NCBI GenBank assembly: GCA_004558525.1
Contig: SFCQ01000013.1
Location: 1-53,997 of the forward strand
Direction of reading: 5' to 3'
Origin: Clostridiales bacterium
GTDB taxonomy: Bacteria > Bacillota > Clostridia > Christensenellales > CAG-138
Length of the DNA: 53,997 nt
A model generated the notes under the pieces. It worked only from the letters and a program-made list of their open reading frames with translations, was not told the origin of the DNA and did no database searches. Both the position numbers and the translations under genes were made by a program. Shown piece after piece: positions 25,292 to 35,336 of this stretch. Numbering within the stretch: the stretch's first letter is position 1; the number at the start of each line of letters is the position of its first letter.

Positions 25292-28200
25292 ATGGCTGAG
25301 GTAACCATATTGACCGGCAGGGCCGGCAGCGGCAAAAGCCGCTGCCTCAGGGCCATGGCGGCTGAACTTATACATAAAGGCGAGCCGGTATTGTATATAG
25401 TGCCGGAGCAGTTCACTTTTGAAACGGAGCGCGCCCTGGCGCAGGATATAGGGGCAGGGCTTTGGGACGCGGGAGTGTATTCCTTTACCTCTTTAGCCAG
25501 GAGGGTGCTTAAGGATGGCGGGGAAAGGCGCTCCTTCATGTCGGCGCAGGGCAAGCTGATGATAATACGCAAATGCGTAAACGAGCTTGCGCCCAAGCTT
25601 AAGGCGTTCCAAAGGGTATGCCAAAGGAGCGGCTTCGCGGACGAGTGCAGCAAATTTTTTATAGAGGCCAAAAGGGCCGGCATAACCGCAGAGGAGCTTA
25701 TGAAGGCGGCGGAAAAGCAGGGCATGGATAGTCCCTTCGGCGCAAAGCTCCATGATCTTTCCATGATTTACAAGGCAAGCGAGGAGTATATGGCGTCGAT
25801 GGGCATAGACGCCGAGGATTCGCTTAAAAGGCTTGCCGAGCTTTTGCCCAAAAGCGGGCTAACGTCAAGGCACGTTATAATAGATGGCTTTGACATGATA
25901 AGCAAGCAGCTTTATTCCGTGATAGGCGCGCTTATGGACAGCGCGGCAAGCATGCATGTGGCCTTGAGGCTCGACGCTTCGCCTGAGTGCAGGGACGCGG
26001 CTGTTTTTGGCGCCGATGCGCGCATATTGGCAAATATACTTGCCTTGTGTGAGGAGCGCAATATACATCCAAAGCGCGTCAGCCCACATAGCGAGCCTGT
26101 GCGGCACACGGCAAAGGCGCTCATACATCTTGAAAAGGAAGGCTTTGCGTTTCCATATAACAGGTTTGAGGGAGACAGCGACGGCGCGATAGAGCTTTTT
26201 GCGGCCACGGATATAAAGGCCGAGGTCACGGCTGCGGCTGAAAAGGTGCTTGCGCTGGCGGACGAGGGCTTCAGATACAGAGACATTGCTATAATCGCTT
26301 CCAACACGGATAAATACTTGGAGCCCATGTCGCGCGCGTTAAGGGAAAGAGGAATACCCTTTTTTACGGATGCCAAAAGGCAGCTTTTGAGCTACTCGGC
26401 GTGCGAGCTTACGCTGCTTGCGCTTAAGCTTGCAAGCGGCAGCTATATCAAGGAGGACATGATTGCGCTTTCAAAGACCGGCCTTGTCGGGCTTGACGCT
26501 GAGCAGGAGGAGTATTTTGAAAACTATGTTCTGAGCCGCGGCATACGCGGCAGCATGTTCGCAAGGCCGTTTGATGCGACCGCTCCGGAAAAGGCGGAGC
26601 AGGCAAGGCGCATACTTATGGAGCCGCTGAACAGGCTTTCGGACGCGCTTAAAAGCTCGCCTACGGCGGGCGAAAAGGCAAGGGCCTTATATGAATACAC
26701 AAAGAGCATAGCGTTAAGGGAGCAGCTTGAGGCGGAAGCGGAAAGGCTCAGGCAGGAGGGCAGGCTTGAAAGGGCGGAGGAAACGGCCCAGGTGTATAAC
26801 ACCATGCTTGAGGTGATAGATCAGCTTTATACAATAATGGGCGGCGCAAGGCTGACAAACAGGCGCTTCATATCCGTATATAAAGAAGGCCTTGGCGCAT
26901 ATGAGATAGGCGTGATACCGGCGGCGGCGGATCAGCTGCTGCTTGGCAGCCTTGGCCGCAGCAAGGCCAGGGGCATTAGGGCGCTTATAATACTTGGCGC
27001 GGCAAACGGGCATTTTCCGGCCGTGCATGGCGACGACGGCATGATAGACGATGAGGAAAGGGCGCTTATAGGCGCTATGGGCCTTGGCGAGCTTCAGGAT
27101 ACGTCAAAGCTCAACGATAAGGAGCTTGGGGACGCATACGGCGCGGTAACAAAGCCAACGGATAAGCTATGGCTATCCTATACCATGGGCGGCGGCAGCG
27201 ATGCGGCCACGGCATGCGAGCTTATCGACAGGATAACCGATATGTTCGCCGATGTGCGGCTTGAGAGCAGCATAGAAGGCGTTGAGCCAAGATCCGTGCA
27301 GAGCGCGTACAATATGCTTGTAAACGGGCTGAGAGAGGGCACGGAAAGCGGCGCGATATCGGAAAATACGGAAAGGCTCTATTCGCTCTTCAGCAGGACG
27401 CAAGGGTATTCTGAAAGGCTGTGCGCCCTGGAGAGGGCGCTCTTCCCGTCGGTATCTCCTGATATATTGGGCGGCGAGCTTGCTGCAAAGCTATACGGCA
27501 AGCCGTTAAGGTGCGGCATAACCCAGCTTGAAAGCTTTAACAGGTGCCCGTTCAAGCATTTTGCAAGATACGGCTTAAAGCTGATGCCAAGGAAGGAATT
27601 CAGGGAGCTGCAAACGGATGAAGGCACGTTTTGCCACGAGGCGCTCTCAAGGTTTACAAAGGAGCTGATTGCCTCCGGCAAGGGTATAAACGATATAATC
27701 AGCGACGATATAGAGCGCATGCTCGATATGATACTGCCGGGCCTTATTAAGGAGCATAACAACGGCGTGCTTACGGACAGCGCAAGAAACCGCGCCGCGG
27801 CGGCAAGGCTGATAAGAAGGGTGAAGGCGACGGCCTATGCGGTAGTAGAGCAGCTGAGAAGGGGAAAATTCAACATAGCAAAGTCGGAGGTCGAGTTCGG
27901 GCCGAACGGTGAATATCCCGAGCTTATTTTGGAGATGCCCTCGGGCGCAAGGTTCATGCTGTCGGGAAGGATAGACAGGATAGACGCATGCAGCCCGGAT
28001 AACGGCAGCCGCTATGTGCGCGTTATAGACTATAAGACCAGGTACGGCGCCGATTTCAACGCGGAGGATATAGCAGACGGGACAAAGCTTCAGCTTCCGC
28101 TGTATATAGCGGCTATCGAAGCCGCCGCTACGGCGGAGCGTACGGCGGGCATGTACTACCTGCCCGTGCATGAAGGCATAATCAAGGACGATGGCGACAA

Positions 28201-28582
28201 AAAGGACTTTGCCGAAAGGCTGCTGAGGGAGTTCAGATTAAGAGGCGCAAGCCTTAACGATGCCGAGCTTATTGAGCTTGGCGGCGGGGACAGCGTGCAG
28301 CCCACGGCAAGAAGCGGCTGGCGGCTGAGCAAGCAGCAGCTTGACTATACCATAAGCAGGGCAAAGCAAAAGGCCGCGCAAACGGCCGAAAGCATAGCGG
28401 AGGGTGAAGCGGACGCGCTGCCGCTGTATAAGGGCAACAAAAGGAGCGAGTGCGCAAACTGCAACTACCCCAGCCTTTGCGGCTTTGACGCTGCGCTGCC
28501 ATGTTGCGCATACAGGATAAAGGGAAAGCTGAACACACAGCAGTTTTTGAAGGAGGCAAGCGATGCCGTGCTGGACCGATGA
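25292..28582 (+). CDS. addB: ATP-dependent helicase/nuclease subunit AddB
   Basis: A 1096-residue subunit of the AddAB double-strand-break resection enzyme. It has Walker A LTGRAGSGKSRCL at the N-terminus and the inactivated helicase fold. The C-terminal RecB-type nuclease domain carries VIDYKTRYGADF. The iron-sulfur cluster ligands are one Cys in FNRCPFKHFARYGL (about residue 751) and three in the C-terminal SECANCNYPSLCGF region. Length is normal. It overlaps addA by 20 bases. Confidence 0.95.
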   Translation: MAEVTILTGRAGSGKSRCLRAMAAELIHKGEPVLYIVPEQFTFETERALAQDIGAGLWDAGVYSFTSLARRVLKDGGERRSFMSAQGKLMIIRKCVNELAPKLKAFQRVCQRSGFADECSKFFIEAKRAGITAEELMKAAEKQGMDSPFGAKLHDLSMIYKASEEYMASMGIDAEDSLKRLAELLPKSGLTSRHVIIDGFDMISKQLYSVIGALMDSAASMHVALRLDASPECRDAAVFGADARILANILALCEERNIHPKRVSPHSEPVRHTAKALIHLEKEGFAFPYNRFEGDSDGAIELFAATDIKAEVTAAAEKVLALADEGFRYRDIAIIASNTDKYLEPMSRALRERGIPFFTDAKRQLLSYSACELTLLALKLASGSYIKEDMIALSKTGLVGLDAEQEEYFENYVLSRGIRGSMFARPFDATAPEKAEQARRILMEPLNRLSDALKSSPTAGEKARALYEYTKSIALREQLEAEAERLRQEGRLERAEETAQVYNTMLEVIDQLYTIMGGARLTNRRFISVYKEGLGAYEIGVIPAAADQLLLGSLGRSKARGIRALIILGAANGHFPAVHGDDGMIDDEERALIGAMGLGELQDTSKLNDKELGDAYGAVTKPTDKLWLSYTMGGGSDAATACELIDRITDMFADVRLESSIEGVEPRSVQSAYNMLVNGLREGTESGAISENTERLYSLFSRTQGYSERLCALERALFPSVSPDILGGELAAKLYGKPLRCGITQLESFNRCPFKHFARYGLKLMPRKEFRELQTDEGTFCHEALSRFTKELIASGKGINDIISDDIERMLDMILPGLIKEHNNGVLTDSARNRAAAARLIRRVKATAYAVVEQLRRGKFNIAKSEVEFGPNGEYPELILEMPSGARFMLSGRIDRIDACSPDNGSRYVRVIDYKTRYGADFNAEDIADGTKLQLPLYIAAIEAAATAERTAGMYYLPVHEGIIKDDGDKKDFAERLLREFRLRGASLNDAELIELGGGDSVQPTARSGWRLSKQQLDYTISRAKQKAAQTAESIAEGEADALPLYKGNKRSECANCNYPSLCGFDAALPCCAYRIKGKLNTQQFLKEASDAVLDR

Positions 28583-31500
28583 ACAACGCCGCGCAATAGA
28601 GGCGGAAGGCGACCTGCTTGTCAGCGCGGGCGCAGGCAGCGGCAAAACCGCCGTGCTTACTGAGCGCATAGTGCGCCTTATAAAAAGCGGAGAAAGCATA
28701 AGCTCCATACTGTGCGTAACGTTTACCAACGCAGCGGCTGCGGAGATGAAAAAGCGCATTGAAAAAAGCCTTGCAAAAGCCGCGGCGGAGACGGGAGGAG
28801 AGGCGGCGCAGAAGCTTTTCAAAGCCGCGCGCGCGGCAAACGCCGCCAGCATATCCACGCTGCACTCCTTCTGTACGCAGGTGCTTAGGCGGCATTTCAA
28901 TCTGGCAGGGCTCGATCCCGCATTTCGCGTGGCGGACGAGGGCGAAACGGCGATACTGAGGCAAAGCGCATACGACGAGCTTGTCGAGGATAGATACGCG
29001 CTTGGCGGGCGCGAGTTTTCATATCTTATGGAGGGCCTTGGCGGGGATGAAAGGGCGCAGGATGATATATATGAGCTTTATGATTTTGCACGCTCGCAGA
29101 TAGAGCCCATGCGCTGGCTTGAAAACGCGGCAGCTCAATATAATATGGACGAATTGGACCTTTACTCAACGCCGGCCGCGTTTGAGCTTATGAAAAGGAC
29201 GAAGCTTGGCATAGCCGCCGCGTGCGACGCGCTGCAGGAGGCAAGGGACGCTATAATGGAGCATGGCTACGACGCGCCCGCAAGGTTTATAGATACGGAG
29301 CTTCTTACAGCGCGCTCTTTGCTTATATGCGATACGCCAAAGCAGCTTGCCTGTGCGCTTGAAAGCATACGCTTTGAAGGCAGGATAAGCTGGGGCGGCC
29401 TGACCGGCGAGCTTAAGGAAAATGCGGACAGCGCAAGAACCCGCCTGAAAACGAACCAGATAAAAAAGAAGGCGCAGGAGCTTTGGTGCAATAAGCTGCC
29501 CCTGTATACAAGGACCATAGCCGCGCAAAGGCCCATACTCAACGAGCTTTGCTCGTTTATAAAGGAGCTTGATAAAAGATACAGCCAGAAGAAAAGCGAG
29601 GCTGCCTGCATAGACTATGGCGACATGGAGCATAAGTGCCTTGACGTGCTTAAAACAGACGAAGCAAGGAATGAATACCGCAGGCGCTTCAAGCACGTTT
29701 TTATGGACGAATATCAGGATTGCAGCCCCGTTCAGGAAAGCATACTCAAAAGCGTGGCGGGCGAAAAATCGCTGTTCCTCGTCGGCGACGTGAAGCAGTC
29801 CATATACCGCTTCAGGCTCGCGGAGCCGGAACTGTTCATGCATAGGTACGGCGAATACGAAAGCGGCCGCGGCGGCGAGCTTATATGCCTTAACCACAAT
29901 TTCAGGAGCGCCAAGGGCGTGCTTGACGCCGTGAACGGCCTGTTTATGGACATAATGCATAAGGATACGGCGGAGATAGAGTATGACCAAAATGCCGCGC
30001 TGCGCTTTGGCCGCGGCGATGGCGGCGAAGATGAAGCGAAGGCAGAATTTGAGCTTATAGATATGCTTGAGCCCTTCGCATCGGACGAGCAGGCGGAAGG
30101 CGACGGATTGGAAAACGCCGATATTGCGGCGGTGGAAGCCTCCGCTGCGGCAAAGCGCATACATGAGCTTATGGATACGGAGACGATACCGGATACAGCC
30201 ACAGGCGAAAGAAGGAAGCTGCGTTACAGCGATTTTGCCGTGCTGCTAAGGTCCTTCAGTGGCAGCGCGGAGGAATGGATGCGCACCCTTTCGCTAAATG
30301 GCGTGCCGGCATACGCAAAGCTTTCGGGCGGCTACTTTGACGCCGTTGAGGTGCGCATATTCATTGAGCTTCTCAGGGTGATAGATAACAGAAGGCAGGA
30401 TATATCCCTTGCGGCCGTGCTGCGTTCCCCGATAGGCGGCTTTGACGAGACGGAGATTATCAGGCTGAAAACAGACTTTGCGGCGGAAGATGGGGATAAG
30501 GAGAGCTTTGCCTGGATAGACAGGCTTAAGGCCGCGGCAAATTCGGGCGATGCTCTTGGCAAAAAGGCCCGCATATTCATAGAACAGCTTGAAGCATGGC
30601 GCAGGGAAGCAAGGCTGATGAGCGCAGAATCGCTTATAGGCATGCTGCTTGATGAAACCGGATATGCGGCTTATTGCGCCGCTATGCCGGGCGGCAGGCA
30701 GCGGCAGGCCAATCTTGAGGCGCTGTGCGAGCGGGCAAGGGGCGCCGCGGCAGCCGGAGCGCGCTCATTAAGCGCGTTTTTGAGATATATGGACAAGGTG
30801 TCCAGGGCAGACGCCTTCGGCGCGCCGCAAACTGCCGGAGCCAACGTTGTGAGCATAATGAGCATACACGCAAGCAAAGGGCTTGAGTTCCCGTACGTTA
30901 TAATAGGCGGCATGAACGGCGCCTTCGTGCGCGAAGGCAGCGGCAGGCTGGTATACGATAAGTCGCTTGGCATAGGCGCGAAGCTGATAATGGGCGATAC
31001 GGAGCAGGCCTCGTTTTACCATCAGGCAATATCCGCGGCGCTTGGCGCAAAGGCGGCTGCGGAGGAGATGCGCGTATTGTATGTAGCCATGACAAGGGCA
31101 AGGGAAAGGCTTATAATGCTGTGCGCCGCAAGAAGGGGAGAGCGGCTTGTAAAGGCCGCATTGGCGCCGCGGACGCAGGCTTCCATATTTGCGCAAAACA
31201 GCTTTTCGCTGTGGACGCTCGGGCATATACTGCATACCGTAAGCGGGAACAGGATACGCGAAAAATACGGCCTTATGCCATACTCAGGCACAGATGATGC
31301 GCATATAGACGCATTTTGCGCGCCTGCGGCGGTAAGCATGCCCGGCGGAGGGAGGATGAACATAGCCGATTACCATAGCTTCGTAAAGCGGGCTGAAAGC
31401 AGCGCGTATGATATGCCGGGCTATTTTATAAGGTCGTATGACTATAAAGAGGATATAGACCTGCCCACAAAGCTTTCCGTGACCGGCCTGAGCGGCAGCG

Positions 31501-32087
31501 AGACACAGCTTGACGAGGCGCCAAGGTTCATGCAGCTTGAGAAGCTCGCTTCGGCAGAGATAGGCACCGCCGTACATGAGGTGATGCGCCGCATACCGAT
31601 GGAGCGCATGGACGCCGCAAAAGCAAGGCAGCACATAGCAGGGCTTGCCGAAAACGGGCTGATAAGCGAGGCGCAGGCAGCTGCGGCGCATGCGGAGAGG
31701 ATAGCGGCGTTTTTCAACAGCTCCCTCGGGACGAGGCTTTTGGCCTCGGATACGGTAAGAAGAGAGGTCGAGTTCAATCTGCGCATAAGCGCAAGGGAGC
31801 TTATAGGCAGGGCCACAGATGAGCCAATATTGCTTCAGGGCGTTATAGACTGCTGCTTTATGGAGAACGGCGAATGGGTGCTTATCGACTACAAAACGGA
31901 CAGGCCGGTAAGCGGAATGAGCGCGCACGATATGGCAAAAAGGCATTTTGAGCAGCTAAGGCTATATAAAAAGGCGCTGGAAAGGCTCACCGGCAGAAGA
32001 GTTAAGCAGAGCTACATATATCTGTTCAGCATAAGCGCCGCCGTTGAGCTTGATGACGGGGATACGGGGGAAAGCATGAATGGATAG
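28563..32087 (+). CDS. addA: ATP-dependent helicase/nuclease subunit AddA
   Basis: A 1174-residue UvrD-type helicase with a C-terminal nuclease. It opens with WTDEQRRAIEAEGDLLVSAGAGSGKTAVLTERI (Q-motif and Walker A), then FTNAAAAEMKKRI. Walker B is VFMDEYQDCSPVQESIL, followed by GDVKQSIYRFR, SIHASKGLEFPYVI and VAMTRARERL. The nuclease motif is EWVLIDYKTDR near the C-terminus. It partners with AddB to resect breaks and respond to Chi sites. It overlaps prmC by 8 bases. Confidence 0.97.
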   Translation: MPCWTDEQRRAIEAEGDLLVSAGAGSGKTAVLTERIVRLIKSGESISSILCVTFTNAAAAEMKKRIEKSLAKAAAETGGEAAQKLFKAARAANAASISTLHSFCTQVLRRHFNLAGLDPAFRVADEGETAILRQSAYDELVEDRYALGGREFSYLMEGLGGDERAQDDIYELYDFARSQIEPMRWLENAAAQYNMDELDLYSTPAAFELMKRTKLGIAAACDALQEARDAIMEHGYDAPARFIDTELLTARSLLICDTPKQLACALESIRFEGRISWGGLTGELKENADSARTRLKTNQIKKKAQELWCNKLPLYTRTIAAQRPILNELCSFIKELDKRYSQKKSEAACIDYGDMEHKCLDVLKTDEARNEYRRRFKHVFMDEYQDCSPVQESILKSVAGEKSLFLVGDVKQSIYRFRLAEPELFMHRYGEYESGRGGELICLNHNFRSAKGVLDAVNGLFMDIMHKDTAEIEYDQNAALRFGRGDGGEDEAKAEFELIDMLEPFASDEQAEGDGLENADIAAVEASAAAKRIHELMDTETIPDTATGERRKLRYSDFAVLLRSFSGSAEEWMRTLSLNGVPAYAKLSGGYFDAVEVRIFIELLRVIDNRRQDISLAAVLRSPIGGFDETEIIRLKTDFAAEDGDKESFAWIDRLKAAANSGDALGKKARIFIEQLEAWRREARLMSAESLIGMLLDETGYAAYCAAMPGGRQRQANLEALCERARGAAAAGARSLSAFLRYMDKVSRADAFGAPQTAGANVVSIMSIHASKGLEFPYVIIGGMNGAFVREGSGRLVYDKSLGIGAKLIMGDTEQASFYHQAISAALGAKAAAEEMRVLYVAMTRARERLIMLCAARRGERLVKAALAPRTQASIFAQNSFSLWTLGHILHTVSGNRIREKYGLMPYSGTDDAHIDAFCAPAAVSMPGGGRMNIADYHSFVKRAESSAYDMPGYFIRSYDYKEDIDLPTKLSVTGLSGSETQLDEAPRFMQLEKLASAEIGTAVHEVMRRIPMERMDAAKARQHIAGLAENGLISEAQAAAAHAERIAAFFNSSLGTRLLASDTVRREVEFNLRISARELIGRATDEPILLQGVIDCCFMENGEWVLIDYKTDRPVSGMSAHDMAKRHFEQLRLYKKALERLTGRRVKQSYIYLFSISAAVELDDGDTGESMNG

Positions 32088-32904
32088 CCGGTATACGGTA
32101 AAACAGGCTTTGAATAAATGCGAGGCGGACATAGCGGGCGTGGCGGCGGAAAGCGCATGCTTTGAAGCGCGCGAGCTTGTTATGAAGGCACTTGGCCTTA
32201 GAAGCAGGGCAGAGCTTATTAAAATGCTCCCTTCAAGCATGAGCCATGCTCAGCTCGATAAGTTAGAGGGGCTTGCATTAAGGCGGCAAAACGGCGAGCC
32301 GCTTCAATACATAATAGGCGAATGGGCGTTCATGGGCCTGAGCTTTAAAACCGACAAAAGGGCGCTTATCCCAAGGCAGGATACGGAGACGCTTTGTGAA
32401 AAAGCAATGGAGCTTATAAATAAAAACGGCTACAGAACCCTGCTCGATATGTGCGCAGGCTCCGGCTGCATAGGCATAAGCCTTGCTAAGCTTACCGGAA
32501 TAGAATGTACGCTTGCGGATATAAGCGAGGCCGCGCTTTCGCTGTGCGGCGAGAATATGCGGCTCAATCATACTAATGCCAGGCTCATCAAAACGGATCT
32601 GTTTGAAAATATAGCCGCAAGCTATGATATCATAGTGTGCAACCCTCCCTATCTTAACGATGAGGATATGCGCCTTATGCAGAAGGAGCTTGAGTTCGAG
32701 CCTGAAAACGCGCTTTACGGCGGCAGGGACGGGCTTGATATGTACAGAAGGATAGCCGCGCAGTATCATGGGCATGTAAACAAGAATGGCGCAATATTGC
32801 TTGAGGTGGGCATACGTCAGGCACAGGCCGTCGCCGGTCTATTCGGCACGGATGAGATAGTAAAGGACTTAAACGGCATAGACAGGGTGGTGATAAAACG
32901 ATGA
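32080..32904 (+). CDS. prmC: Peptide chain release factor N5-glutamine methyltransferase
   Basis: A 274-residue SAM-dependent enzyme that methylates the Gln of the GGQ motif of release factors. The N-terminal helical domain reaches GEWAFMGL. The SAM site LLDMCAGSGCIGISLA and the substrate-binding NPPY (CNPPYLNDEDM, about residue 187) are clear. Its target PrfA is encoded two genes downstream. It overlaps both neighbours (8 and 4 bases). Confidence 0.95.
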   Translation: MDSRYTVKQALNKCEADIAGVAAESACFEARELVMKALGLRSRAELIKMLPSSMSHAQLDKLEGLALRRQNGEPLQYIIGEWAFMGLSFKTDKRALIPRQDTETLCEKAMELINKNGYRTLLDMCAGSGCIGISLAKLTGIECTLADISEAALSLCGENMRLNHTNARLIKTDLFENIAASYDIIVCNPPYLNDEDMRLMQKELEFEPENALYGGRDGLDMYRRIAAQYHGHVNKNGAILLEVGIRQAQAVAGLFGTDEIVKDLNGIDRVVIKR

Positions 32905-34265
32905 AAACCATCAAAAGCAGGATACCGGCTTATGTGATAACGGCGCTGCTGCTTATAGCGCTTACGGCCTGCCAAAGCGAGCAGGCTGCTGAGATAGTAG
33001 ACATAGCGGCGCTGACGCCGACCAATACGCCCTGCCCCGCGCCGACGCCAACGCCTGTAATGCAGCCGCCTGCGACCCCTGCGATGGAGCCGACGCCAGA
33101 GCCGACCCCTGAAGTATACGAGGCTAAGCTCGGCTTCGTTGGGGACATACTTATGATGACAAGGCAGATAGCCGACGCAAAGACCGATACGGGCTATGAT
33201 TTTTCGGCAAGCTTTGCCAACGTCGCGCCGCTGTTTGCTTCAATGGATATAATGTGCGCAAATTTTGAAGGCACGCTTGGGGGCGCCGAGGGCGGCTATA
33301 CGCAGCCGAGGGCCACCATGGCCCCCGCAACAGCGGAAAACCCATACCCCACAAGGCCGCCGTTCCAGAGCTTTTCCGCGCCGGACGAGCTTGCAAAAAA
33401 CCTTTTTGACGCGGGCGTGGACGTTGTGACCCTTGCGAATAACCATGCAATGGACAGGGACGATGCGGGCCTTTTCAGGAGCATTGAGACGCTGAGGGCG
33501 GCGGGGATAAGTACAACCGGCGCGGCCCTCAGCCAGGAGGATTTTGATACGCCCTGCATATTGGAGGCTAACGGCATAAAAATTGGCTTTGTCGGCGCAA
33601 CGCAGATATTGAACAGCACCGCCCCGTCAATAGATGCCGAAAACAGGGCCTTTGCGGTTACGATGCTCAATGAGGATATGGCAAAGCGGCAAATCATGGC
33701 TTGCGCTGACGCGGGGGCTGAGTTTATAATCGTACTGGTGCATTGGGGCTATGAGCATCAAAGCGAGGTCGATAGCTCGCAGCGCAAATATGCCGAAAAG
33801 CTTATCCAATGGGGAGCGGACGCGATAATAGGCTCACATTCGCACTGCCCGCAGCCTATGGAGTGGATGCCGGCTCAAAGGGACGGTAAGGAGCTTAAGG
33901 TGCCGGTGGTGTATTCGCTTGGCAACTTTATTTCCAACATGTCGCAAAGAAACGCCAGGATAGGGGTGTTTGCCGGAATAAAGCTGATCAGGGACGGGCG
34001 CGGCGTAAGGTGCGCGGAGCTTGGCTGTATACCCCTGTATTGCTGCAGGATGGATATTGATGAAAGCGGCGGCGCAAGGGAAGCGCATACGGTGCTGCCC
34101 TGCTTTTTGCGGCAGGGCGAAGAAGGCCTTGATGCCGGAATAGCGGACGAAAGCGTAAAGAGGGCCATGCTTGAAGCCTATGAGCATGTTAAAAGCATAT
34201 GCATAGGCGACAGGGACGACATAAAGCTTATTGAATGGAGCGATATATATGCTGGAGAAGCTTAA
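32901..34265 (+). CDS. CapA-family putative lipoprotein
   Basis: A 454-residue secreted protein. The signal sequence ends in a lipobox (LIALTAC, Cys near residue 24), so it is probably membrane-anchored through lipid. A Thr/Pro-rich linker (PTPTNTPCPAPTPTPV to EPTPEPTPE) covers about 35-70. The PGA_cap metallophosphatase-like domain follows: GFVGDILMM, LANNHAMDRDD, VLVHWGYEHQ and GSHSHCPQPMEW. Relatives act in poly-gamma-glutamate capsule export, but no capB/capC genes are near, so the job here is unknown. It is inserted between prmC and prfA and overlaps both. Confidence 0.88.
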   Translation: MKTIKSRIPAYVITALLLIALTACQSEQAAEIVDIAALTPTNTPCPAPTPTPVMQPPATPAMEPTPEPTPEVYEAKLGFVGDILMMTRQIADAKTDTGYDFSASFANVAPLFASMDIMCANFEGTLGGAEGGYTQPRATMAPATAENPYPTRPPFQSFSAPDELAKNLFDAGVDVVTLANNHAMDRDDAGLFRSIETLRAAGISTTGAALSQEDFDTPCILEANGIKIGFVGATQILNSTAPSIDAENRAFAVTMLNEDMAKRQIMACADAGAEFIIVLVHWGYEHQSEVDSSQRKYAEKLIQWGADAIIGSHSHCPQPMEWMPAQRDGKELKVPVVYSLGNFISNMSQRNARIGVFAGIKLIRDGRGVRCAELGCIPLYCCRMDIDESGGAREAHTVLPCFLRQGEEGLDAGIADESVKRAMLEAYEHVKSICIGDRDDIKLIEWSDIYAGEA

Positions 34266-35319
34266 GGGAATAAAACAGAGATACGAGGCTATAACGCAGC
34301 TTTTGAGCGACCCGAACGTTATATCCGACCAGAACAGGTACCGTGACCTGAGCAAGGAGCAGGCCGGCATCGCCGATATAGTCGCTGCCTATGACGAATA
34401 TACAAGGGCGGAGCAGGATATAGCGTCATGCAGGGCCATGCTTGAGGATACGGAAGATCAGGCGATGCGCGAGCTTATACACGAGGAGCTTGCCGGCCTT
34501 GCAAACGAAGAGCATGAGCTTATGGAAAAGCTTAAGGTGATGCTGCTGCCCAAGGACCCCAACGACGACAAGGATGTTATAATCGAGATACGCGCTGGCA
34601 CCGGCGGCGAGGAGGCGGCGCTGTTCGGCGCGGATCTGTTGAGGATGTATATGCGCTATGCCGAAAGGCATGGCTACAAGGCGGAGCTTTTGAACGAGAA
34701 CTATACCGAAAAGGGCGGCGTGAAGGAAGTTGTGCTTTCGCTGCAGGGCAAGGGCGCATATTCAAGAATGAAGTTTGAAAGCGGAGTGCACAGGGTGCAG
34801 CGCGTGCCCGAGACTGAGTCGCAGGGCCGCATACATACGAGCGCGGCGACGGTTGCCGTGCTGCCGGAGGCTGAGGATGTTGAGGTGGAGATAAACCCCA
34901 ACGATCTTCAGATAGATACCTACAGGTCGGGCGGCGCAGGCGGCCAGCATGTTAATAAAACGGAAAGCGCGATTCGTATAACCCATATACCGACAGGGCT
35001 CGTCGTGCAGTGCCAGGACGAGCGCAGCCAGCATAAAAACAGGGACAAGGCCATGCGCGTGCTTAAAAGCAGGCTGCTTGAGCTATACAGGAGCCGCGCC
35101 GCCGAGGCGGAGGCTGACGAGCGTAAGAGCCAGGTCGGCACGGGCGACAGGAGCGAGCGCATACGCACCTACAACTTTCCGCAGGGCAGGATAACGGACC
35201 ACAGAATAGGGCTTACGCTATATAAGCTTGAAGCGTTTATAGACGGAGATATGGACGAGGTGATAGACGCGCTGATATTGGCGGAGCGCGCAAAGCAGCT
35301 TTCGTCAGCAGAGGACTAA
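34249..35319 (+). CDS. prfA: Peptide chain release factor 1
   Basis: A 356-residue class I release factor reading UAA and UAG. The GGQ catalytic motif is in RSGGAGGQHVNKTESAIR (about residue 225-240). The anticodon-like PxT tripeptide of RF1 appears in the RVPETESQGR segment. The start MLEKLKGIKQRYEAI is used because TGGAG precedes ATG 34249; a longer frame would start inside capA. It overlaps the capA 3' end by 17 bases. Confidence 0.97.
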   Translation: MLEKLKGIKQRYEAITQLLSDPNVISDQNRYRDLSKEQAGIADIVAAYDEYTRAEQDIASCRAMLEDTEDQAMRELIHEELAGLANEEHELMEKLKVMLLPKDPNDDKDVIIEIRAGTGGEEAALFGADLLRMYMRYAERHGYKAELLNENYTEKGGVKEVVLSLQGKGAYSRMKFESGVHRVQRVPETESQGRIHTSAATVAVLPEAEDVEVEINPNDLQIDTYRSGGAGGQHVNKTESAIRITHIPTGLVVQCQDERSQHKNRDKAMRVLKSRLLELYRSRAAEAEADERKSQVGTGDRSERIRTYNFPQGRITDHRIGLTLYKLEAFIDGDMDEVIDALILAERAKQLSSAED

Positions 35320-35336
35320 GCGGAGGCGGATATACA